From: Eucommia ulmoides
Taxonomy: Eukaryota; Streptophyta; Magnoliopsida; Garryales; Eucommiaceae
Reading direction: 5' to 3'
Length of the DNA stretch: 64,000 nt
Assembly: GCA_016647705.1 (NCBI GenBank)
Contig: CM028338.1
Coordinates: 13,236,240 to 13,300,239, forward strand
In this document: positions 55,900 to 64,000 of the stretch, in pieces
Layout of the letters: every line of letters begins with the position of its first letter
How positions within the stretch are numbered: position 1 is the stretch's first letter
Notes under the pieces: generated by a model
Told to the model about the DNA's origin: nothing
What the model saw: the letters and a program-made list of their open reading frames with translations, nothing else
The model's database searches: none
Program-made: the position numbers and the translations under genes

Positions 55900-57198
55900 A
55901 TTTTGGTCTGGGGGAAACGAAGAGGTTTTTCTTTTCTTTTTACTTATCATTTTTATTATTTTATTTTAGTTTAGTTTAAGTTATGCTAGCAAAACTTGTG
56001 TATTAAGAGGATGAATGAAAAATTGAAGGTAAAAAAAAAAATCATTTATTTTTTGAGAAAAAATTCTTCCTTTAAGGAAAAGAAAAAATAAAGACGGAGA
56101 AAATATTTTTGTTGTTCTTATTGTTGGAAAATGATTTAAGAAAATAATATTTCTTATTTTGGAATTTTTTTTTTTAGAAGAAAGGGGAATTTTATAAAAA
56201 TAATTAAGAAAAATAGAATTTAAAAAAAATATTTTTGCTTGAAAAAAGGTTTTGGAAAAACTTTTGAGAAACCAATTTGTATAGAATAGGATTTTTTTTT
56301 ACTGAAGCAAGACTTGTTTTTAAAATTAATGGGAGAAAAATCTCTTGAAAATAAATATTTGTAAGGAAATTTTTTTTTTCTTGTGAGAAATACATTTTTA
56401 AAGAGAAAAACATTTTAAAAAATAAATTTTGATATTTGAAATCAAAACATTTACATATATATATATATATTTTTAGGGAAAATATTTTTTTAGGAAAGAC
56501 TTTGTCTTCTTATGAAAAAAACAATTTTGAGAAGCACGTAGTATATTTTGGAAACTTTTGTCTTCTTATGAAGAAGATATTTATTGAGATTTTTTTGTCT
56601 CTTTATGAAGAAGACATTGTTTTTAAAGAAAAGAGATATATATTTGAAAAAATATTTGTTAGAAAAAATCTTAGTTTAGACAAGAAAACACATTTTAAAG
56701 AGAGAAAATATTTTCATTTAAAAGAAGAAAAATCATTTTTTTAGAAACGCTTTAGTTTTTAGAAAAAATAAATATTTAAAGTTCAAATAATATTATAGAA
56801 GGATTTATTTTATTTTATTTAGTTTTCTTAGATGTGGAAAAACATTTATATTGTCATGCAAAGAATTTTTAAAGTAAAGACATATTTTTTTGAAGTGTCA
56901 TTTGTTTTTCAAAAGAAAATATTGAGACCTAAATTTTTCTATTTTTTTGCCCAAAATGAGGAAAACAAAATTTTGCCATAATAACCTTAACTAAAATCAC
57001 TTGGAGGAAGAATTTCTCTAAATCCTTACTTAAAGTTTCTCACAAAAATGATCCTAAAAATATGGTATGAAAAATTATCTCTTATGATTTTTAGCTTAAG
57101 TAAATTTCTTTTTATTATTATTTTTTATATTTTTCATTTTGATAATTGAGCAAAAGTAAGAGGGGGAGAAAATATATATATATATATATATAGATATA

Positions 57199-57232
<34 letters not shown>

Positions 57233-57300
57233 TGTAAGTATATAAGTATAAATATACGAAGTGTCAATCTAAACCATAGCTAAGTAAGAAAAAATGTTTT
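55900..57300. repeat. AT-rich low-complexity region with degenerate short repeats
   Basis: Alternating GAAAAA and TTTTT blocks. At about 56500-56620 the motif TTTGTCTTCTTATGAAGAAG recurs about three times at 55- to 60-base spacing with variation. (TA)n lies at 56455-56470 and 57172-57192, and (TG)n at 57198-57224. No gene recognised. Confidence 0.65.
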
Positions 57301-57952
57301 TGAATATTGTACTTATCACCTAAGGAGTGTAGGGTCTTCCTTTATTCCATATTTTAGCATAATTAGAACTTGATTGATATGAGTATATACAGGTATAATG
57401 CCAGTTCAAAGACTCGGCAAAAAAATAAAAATAAAAATCAGGCCAAGGTTTGTGACATATTGTCAGTCCAAGGCCTAGATTAAAAGTAAAAATGCAGGAA
57501 TTTAAAGCACAGAAAGAAGCAGAGTGGTAAAGAAAATAACTGAAAAGTAAATACAAAAAAGTATAGTGCGGAAAGTAAATGACAATGAAAGTAAATGCAA
57601 GAAAAGTAAACGTATTTTATGCGTTCTCAGAGAACGACTTGTATTTTTGTCGGGTTTTGATAGCTTTGTTTTTGTTTTTGTTTGTTTTAACAAAAAAATA
57701 AATGAATAAAGAAGTTTAGAAGCTTTGAGAATTTACCTTGCCTTATGGAAGGATAGTTCTTCTCATTTGTTTGCGCTTTTTCTTTTTTTTTCTTTTCTTG
57801 GATCTCTTTTTGTAGAGAATCTAAGACTTGTAAAAAACTAAAATCTATTTTTTTAGAAATATTTTCTAGAGATAGAAAGTGTTCTTGGCATGTAGAGAGA
57901 GAAAAAGTGTACATGCAAGAGATGGAAAATTAGTAAGCGAAAATAAAATGAG

Positions 57953-57976
57953 GCCACCCCTATTTATAGGGGTGGC
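57953..57976 (-). promoter_or_regulatory. Perfect palindrome with a TATA box, probable LTR promoter
   Basis: GCCACCCCTAT-TT-ATAGGGGTGGC has two 11-base arms and a 2-base loop. On the minus strand it reads CCCCTATAAATAGGGG, a good TATA box. A pyrimidine-rich leader follows on that strand. Its surroundings look like an LTR, but no partner repeat was found. Confidence 0.5.
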
Positions 57977-57999
57977 ATCCTACACATTCCCTAGGGTAC

Positions 58000-58869
58000 G
58001 CTCCCTGTGGAGAGCAAGATCGTTTTTTTTCTAGCCCCATGTTACTCTAATGATGGGAGCTACCCTTTCTTTCGTGAAATTTACACAATGGCCCCCTATA
58101 TTGGGTATTATGTGTAAAACCTTCTTGATTTGACCTCTCCTATTCATACTGTTTTAGGTAATGATTTTGGCCACTCTAATGTCTACTTTTTCCATTCCAA
58201 TTTGAGCATCCTATATTCCGTCTTATTCCTTGAGGGTGTTCATTAAGTGTTTTTTTTTTGTGATTTGAACACTTTTTATCAATTACAAGTGAGTTCTCTG
58301 ATTTTCTTGAAATTGAAATGACAAAAATGAACTTAAACTATCCAAATTAATATTTGAAAGTTCAAGTTTGGAACATAAAATGTTTTTGTCCGTCAATTTG
58401 ACAAAACGGGTGAAAAATACAGTTTTTTGGGCAAAAATAAAAATTAGTTAAAATTGGTAAAATTTCTTAAAATGAAGGGGTACGAAACGAAATTAATTAT
58501 ATCCAAAGTGATATTATATGAAAATAAACTTTCAATTTAACCAATTTAGTCCGCAATTTACTTTTAAAATTTTCGATTTTAGCCCGAAATTTTATTTTTT
58601 ACCTAATTCAATCAAATTGTTGATTTTTTTTTTATTTCTTTTCTTTTCAAAACATTAAAATAAATTTAAACACATGAATTTTAGGAAAAAATTTGTCTCT
58701 TTAAATGTGGTTTAAACTTTGTCCAAATTTGTACTTTAAACCTGACACTTTTATTTAATGTTGTTGGCCCAAAGATCTATTCAAATGGAAGGGTTGAATT
58801 GGGTAGTTATAAAAATTTAAGTAATAAATTCAAATTTAAGATATAATTTTTTTAAATTAATTGTTATCT
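58000..58869. other. AT-rich intergenic DNA, nothing recognised
   Basis: No coding segment, terminal repeat or RNA gene seen. Confidence 0.5.
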
Positions 58870-60370
58870 TATTAAGTAACAGAAATATGTTTGGCTAAGT
58901 GAGCACCCAAACAACAAAAAAGAAACAATGCAGCACATAGATATTTATCTTGGTTCAGCAAGTTAATCTTACCTATGTTCAATCGTCCGAGCTCTATAGG
59001 GATTTTGCAATCCACTACCCCATGATTCTCTTACTAGGTAGAAATCAAACCCTTACAATTTTGATTCTTTGCACAAGCTTAGAATTAACATTTATAACTC
59101 TAATTCTTTTTACAGGCTCATAATCAATCTATTACTCTTTCACACTATTACACTTATCATTTTCGCAGCCTTAGGAAGAATATTTACAATCACTCTAATT
59201 CTATTATAGAAAGAATTAAAAACTAATATTTTCAAAGACTAAAGTCTAACCTAATCTTTTTCGCAGACTAAACATCAAACCCCAATCCTTTTTTTAGGAT
59301 AAAGATTAAACCCCAATTTTTTCATGGGCTACAGATTAAAACCTACCTACTCTGAGTAGACACTGACCCAAACGTGTCTAATCGGCTAAAGCTAGCAAAT
59401 ACCAAAAATTTTCAAGTTTCTTCCCACAAGAAATTTCTACCACCTCAATAAATTTATTCTCGATTAATGTTCTGAAAAATTAAGTGATAGATTCTATGTG
59501 AGTCACAAATCTGATTTTAAACAATTTAAAACACAATTATCAAATAACCAGATTTCTTAAATAAAAACCGTTTTGAAATAGTTTTACAACATAAGTTTTG
59601 AAAATGATTTTTCACAAGCATATTATCCAAGCAATTAATCAGATAATCTAAGAGTGCAAAAATTCTGATGTTCTTGATTATTTTTTCTTAATCTTGCAGG
59701 TCTCTATTAATCGACCTAAAAGTAGACCTATAACGACTAATTTTCAAATGTCAGGACATTAAATGACACATTAAGACCCTATATATCATATACCTTCAAA
59801 ATAAGTATTTTTCATTTAAAAATACTTTCAGACAAGCTTGTTTTGGTCCTTGAAACTTTTTAAATCAAAATCATTAAGAATATGAAGTATTTTATCAAAT
59901 TAATTAAGAGAATAAATAATATATGGACCAAATAAATAGAAAATAGAAAATATATGATATATTTCATAAATACATTTAATTCTCTTGAAATGCTCTCTTG
60001 AAATCATAAAAAATTAGATGATTTGACCCAAAAAACCAAATCAGTCAAAAAATTGATTGATTCTGTCGGTTGACCGGACCTTACTATCGGTCGACCGCCT
60101 CCTTCAATGGTAATTTTTATGGCCGTTAAACTGCAGTCAGTCGGTTGACCAACCATCTTGTCGATTGATCAATTGGACTAGTAGGTCTCTCTTTCTTTCT
60201 TTTTTTTTTTTTTTTTTTTCGACTATTGGATTCATTAGTCGATCAAGTCAATTTGTCAGTTGACCTAATTGGCCAGTAGGTCACCTATTCACCTCATTAA
60301 CTCACTGTTTTGGTTAGTTGACTGGTCTCTTTTGTCGTTTAACCAAATTGACAAAAAAAAAAAAAAAAAA
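58870..60370 (-). mobile_element. LTR-type remnant with hairpin array and TTGAC array
   Basis: On the minus strand it runs from a TTGAC-motif array (60060-60360) through a spacer to a series of short hairpins (59040-59340), ending near CTTGCTGAACCAAGATAAAT. The 59040-59700 part is homologous, in opposite orientation, to 63440-64000 (shared GATTAGACAC..GGGTCAGTGTC and GAGGTGGTAGAA segments). A SIRE/Maximus-like Copia LTR is my guess, from the GTCGACC-type motifs only. No internal proteins are seen. Confidence 0.45.
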
Positions 60371-61254
60371 AAACTACTATTTTTAGTGTTTAGACCATTT
60401 TTTCTATTAGGCCCTTAACCAAAATTATTTTAATGACTTTAAAAATCATAAAAATATATTAGAACCCTAAAATTATCACTACACATATAAGATAAATTTA
60501 TTTTCAAGTATCGTGTGTAGTCTTAATTTGAGTTGCATTAAGAGTATAAAAGTAATGAGTTGTTTTCACTTAATTGTCTTCAATATTCTTCATATCTCTA
60601 TTGCCTTCATTTTTTCCCCATTATAAATTCTTCAATGATTTTTCTTCTCGATCAAATATGTGGAACTTAAATCTGAAACTACTTAATAAAAATATTAATT
60701 TCAAAAAATATCAACTTTTAATTATTTGTCAAAACTTTAGGTTCAACATGTGTCTTGGAGTCAATATTACTAAGGCCTTTTAAATTGTTTTTTGAAAAAT
60801 TCGGTGACCTAGTACACCAATTAAACTCAATACTTAGTAGCGACTCTTTATTTTTAAATGGCCTAAGTACGTTTTTCGAGAAAACTGACACTTGAAAAAT
60901 CCCCTTCTTTGTACACGTTACTATTTCGTATGCTTTAACCTTTCAAGAAAAACGGGCCGCATGATAGGTGTGATCCACCTACATATTTCCAAACCGAATT
61001 AAGTTAGTTTTTGAGTGTTTATATAGTATTTTATTATATTTTAATTAGTTTTCATACTTTTTGTATAAATCATGTGTGTGGGGCAAAAAGATTGAAAACT
61101 GGAGCGAAAACGATGAGATCGAACCACAAACGCAAAGAACAGTGGAAAAACAAGCTCGGAGGCAAAATTGTGAAACAAACCCACAGCCGCGGCATCCAGA
61201 CCACCGTCGCAGCTGTGAAGATGCTGAGAAAAGAACAAATGTAACTGATGGACC

Positions 61255-61460
61255 ATCGCCTAGGCGGAGAATTCTACCACCTAGGTGGAAATCCATCAGA
61301 GAAAACAAAAATAGGCTACTGACGGCCCACCTCCTAGGCAGAAATCCAGCAGAATGTTCTTCCACGTCCACCACTGTCTTCATCTCCTCGGCAGTCACCA
61401 AACCGACCTACCTCCGCCTAGGCGAAGGATCATTTCTCTTAGGCGGAGACCCTCTGCATA
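61255..61460. repeat. Array of CCTAGG-centred palindromes
   Basis: CGCCTAGGCGG (61258), CCACCTAGGTGG (61276), CCACCTCCTAGGCAG (about 61327), CCGCCTAGGCGA (about 61416) and TCTTAGGCGGA (about 61437) share one palindromic core at irregular spacing of about 20-90 bases, upstream of a TATA box. Confidence 0.8.
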
Positions 61461-61954
61461 GCCTAGATATTTTTAGGATATTTATTTAGATATTTTGCTT
61501 ATAAATACCATCCCCTCTCCCCCTTTCTTGAACCCCCCCGCTATTTGGGCACCTTAAGCCATATTTAGGTTAGAGTTTAGGAGTTTTAGAGGTGGAGCTC
61601 ACATCCCGAAGTGGAGAAAATGGTGAATCGATCGTTGAGCATTCTTAGCGGTTTATCTTCGAACGAGACTAAGTTCTTCGATTGTTTTTCTTTATTTCTT
61701 TAACTTAGGATCATGTGAGCATGTTTAGCTTATTATTTCATTATAAATGCGACTATGGCCTTAGATAAATATGGATTGTATATGAATTAACATATAATTT
61801 ATAAATACGTTGTTTGAATGATTTCGGTGTTCCGTTTGTGATTGTTCTTCGTAGTTTGATTATATTTATCGTATTGTTTGTTTATCATACTTAGTTAGAT
61901 AAATGGAGAATACAGGCTTTTGACAAACCTCGGATTCGAATTTGGGTAAACAAA

Positions 61955-62345
61955 CGCCATGATTCTATAACCCGATCGGGGTTTGAATCATGGACAAGCG
62001 ATGACGTTGGAGCAAGACTCCTGCGACCTAGGGTCGTTAAGACGTTGATGGAGATTTCTTTGTTGACACGAAGTCGCGTTATATCCCTCGTCTTACACTT
62101 GGGAGAGGTGACGAGTGACTTTTAGAACGGAGATTGTCGATAGTGTAAATACAACGCACGATCCAATGACCCGGTCGGGAGTTGGATTGTGTGCAATCAA
62201 TGACGCTGGGCGAGACTCACGTAATCTAGGGTCATTAAGACGTTGAGGAAGACTTCTTCGTTGACTTGAAGTCATGTATTCCCCCGTCTTACACTCGGGA
62301 GAAGTGGCAGTAGAGTTTACGTACAGAGATTGTCAAATAGGTCAA
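61955..62345. repeat. Imperfect tandem duplication, unit about 190 bp
   Basis: The sequence ATAACCCGATCGGGGTTTGA..CTAGGGTCGTTAAGACGTTG ..TCTTACACTTGGGAGAGGTG recurs as ATGACCCGGTCGGGAGTTGG..CTAGGGTCATTAAGACGTTG ..TCTTACACTCGGGAGAAGTG. Similarity is perhaps 75-80% by eye. Confidence 0.85.
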
Positions 62346-62689
62346 ACACCGTAAACGTGAGTAAATCAAAATCGAACACGTATTTGTAAACACGTTAATC
62401 CCTAGGCAATTCTTCACCCTAAAATATATTAGTATATTAGTGTAGTTAATTTAGGATATATTAGTATTAGTTTAATTAATTAAATACATTTATTTTTTCG
62501 CCTAGATAAAGTTAGGTCACGACAAGCGATGTATTCGATAGTAACGACACCAATTCCTGTGGATACGATAACCCGATCTTAATGATCACACTATACTAAA
62601 ACTTAGACTTCGGTATACTTGTGAGTATAAGTAGCGATGCATTTCTCGCGCCCCACTACTGCGTCCATATAATTACCCTTATTATCCTT

Positions 62690-63005
62690 TCTCGGAATGT
62701 TTCAGCACCACATAATATGGTTATGGATCATTTAGGATATCCATAATCTCCTTGTATTAGATACTCATATCCACCAACACTTTCTTATCAATATAGTGTC
62801 CCTCCTACACATTAAGAGAGCTCGGGATCTATTCTTTGTTACTACGAGTCTAGTGATACCAGTGGTAGTGGAACTAGAAACACCATTTATGATCATTGCA
62901 CCGTTAACTATTTTGGTAGTTATGGTTATGTAGAACAAAATCAAAGTGGTGATTATGCCAATGTTGACTATGAAAACCCTACACACAATTTGGTTTGGTA
63001 TTAAT
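62690..63005 (+). other. Coding-like remnant, probably gag-proximal part of an LTR element
   Basis: Translation on the + strand keeps protein-like composition (YPPTLSYQYSVPP, then TRNTIYDHCTVNYFGSYGYV and NQSGDYANVDYENP). It lies where a Gypsy internal region would begin after the LTR. No family recognised; broken. Confidence 0.3.
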
Positions 63006-63248
63006 ATCAGTGTAATATTTTTGTACTATGAGTATGACAATTGATAATATGATATACACGTACAATTTACTCTTTTATTACATTTGTGTAATATATTGTT
63101 ATTAAATATTGTGTTCATCATCTTATGATTTTAAGATTGTTCAGTACGACGATTTTTTTATTTTTTTTAATATCTTTATTGTGTTGTATATGTAGTTAAA
63201 TGTCATAATTAGATATGTATTTATTAAGAGTTAAATGAGTAAATCAAC

Positions 63249-63249
<1 letters not shown>

Positions 63250-63282
<33 letters not shown>

Positions 63283-63283
63283 G
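63250..63283. repeat. (ATT)n microsatellite, about 11 units
   Basis: Uninterrupted ATT trinucleotide run. Confidence 0.97.
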
Positions 63284-63439
63284 AGTTTTTGAGGATGTTC
63301 TGATGATTTTAAAAAAAATTACAACGGTTAAAATCGATTTCTAAAAGGACAGGTCAATACTCCCGATACCGTTAAAATTACAATGGTTAAAATTACAACT
63401 ATTAATTGTTGGTTGATTCTATTATTTATTATTTGAAAT

Positions 63440-64000
63440 TTGATCTTTGAAATTGTTTTTCGGATTTTTATTGAAAATTATTTTTGAAACAATTTCTTGA
63501 GAAAATCTAATTACGTGCTTAATTGCTTGCTACCTATCTTTATTTATCAGATTTTGAAATTCTCACTTTTCTATCACTAGTATCGAGACATTAATTGAAT
63601 TTGAATTTATCTTGGGTGGTAGAAGTTCCAAGTGAAAAAATCGCTTATCAATTATTTTTAATTGGTGAGTTGAGTAACGGATTAGATACTACTGGGAGTG
63701 TCTAATCAAAGGTACCTAGTTTCAATCTCTTCCCGTAAAGAGATTGAGGTTTTGATATTTGCCTAGATTATAAAAAGATTACGTGTTAATTCTTCCTTGA
63801 TTGAATTTGTGAGTGAATTGTAACGGTTCAATCCTTACCGGATAAAAGGATATTTAGAGAGTGTTTGTGTGAGGTTTAATTCTTGAGTCTAAGGTATAAA
63901 AAGAATTAGATCGTGATTCTCCCTATAATAAAATTAGGTTAATCGTCTGCCTAGTAAAAAGATAGAGGTTATTCCTTAGCCTGTGAAAAGGAATTGTAAA
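63440..64000 (+). repeat. Hairpin-rich repeat, inverted partner of 58870-59700
   Basis: Short hairpins follow one another every 40-60 bases: TCTCTTCCCGTAAAGAGA, ATCCTTACCGGATAAAAGGAT-like, ATTCTT..AAAAAGAAT and ATTCCTTAGCCTGTGAAAAG GAAT. The segment is homologous to 58870-59700 on the other strand and runs off the window end. Confidence 0.7.

Larger units (their letters stand above)
60950..62650 (+). mobile_element. Ty3/Gypsy-type LTR (Athila/Tat-like), remnant
   Basis: A palindrome array (61255-61460) is followed by a TATA box (CTTATAAATACC, 61499-61510), a pyrimidine-rich start region and a long leader. CACCAATTCCTGTGGATACG ATAACCCGA and CTTCGGTATACTTGTGAGTA (about 62550-62630) resemble the sequence found at the LTR/leader junction of plant Gypsy elements. 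No partner LTR is in the window. Broken and probably old. Confidence 0.5.

Noticed and set aside
61061-61489. 142-codon open frame at the Gypsy-like LTR
   Set aside because: It overlaps the palindrome array upstream of the TATA box, and its residues follow the repeated CCTAGG words, not a protein family.
58870-64000. CRISPR-like array (regular short repeats with spacers)
   Set aside because: The repeats are degenerate hairpins in plant nuclear DNA, not identical repeats with unique spacers.

Overview
The window is eukaryotic nuclear DNA from a dicot plant, probably one with a large, transposon-rich genome. It is AT-rich and has GT..AG introns. The one clearly functional host gene is the C-terminal half of SHOOT GRAVITROPISM 6 (SGR6), a HEAT-repeat protein of the MROH1/Maestro type. 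I recognised it by aligning, from memory, with the Arabidopsis protein; no search was run. No species name can be supported.

SGR6 lies on the + strand. Twenty-four coding exons are visible, from 3428 to the stop codon at 53229. They join in one open reading phase of 898 residues with no internal stop and proper splice sites. The 5' exons lie left of the window. The coding exons total only 2.7 kb across 49.8 kb. The rest is intron, and six introns are swollen by transposons: intron 3 (8.4 kb), 14 (2.5 kb), 16 (2.2 kb), 18 (9.6 kb), 19 (7.1 kb) and 22 (12.1 kb). Exons and introns are numbered from the first one visible.

Layout: 1-1756 holds the 3' part of a broken Copia element. 2202-2925 is an exact 360-bp tandem duplication. 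Intron 3 carries a gag-only LTR element (4065-6069), a Copia scrap, a TRIM and an L1-type LINE that was itself invaded by a Mutator-like TIR element (9353-10621). Intron 10 has a hAT-like MITE (15338-15870). Introns 14 to 16 have LINE, MITE and LTR scraps. Intron 18 holds a near full-length but decayed L1 (about 26100-32650) with a 993-bp TIR element inside. Intron 19 holds an RTE-type LINE (35303-38900) interrupted by a TRIM (about 36275-36850). Intron 22 holds two Copia elements in tandem (40875-45476 and 45863-51058), each with paired LTRs and matching 5-bp target duplications. The first contains a foreign solo LTR. A further TRIM sits at 52019-52362.

Downstream of SGR6 there is a DUF868-family pseudogene (54248-55336). 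It is flanked by imperfect inverted repeats and split by a solo-LTR-like insert, so it may be a gene copy carried by a DNA transposon. From 55.4 kb to the end I see no host gene, only AT-rich DNA and LTR-type remnants. These include a TATA-bearing perfect palindrome, an array of TTGAC-core motifs, an array of CCTAGG-centred palindromes in front of a TATA box, a 190-bp tandem duplication and an inverted pair of hairpin-rich repeats.

All retroelements are described as fossils. No tRNA, rRNA, CRISPR or bacterial-type feature was found.
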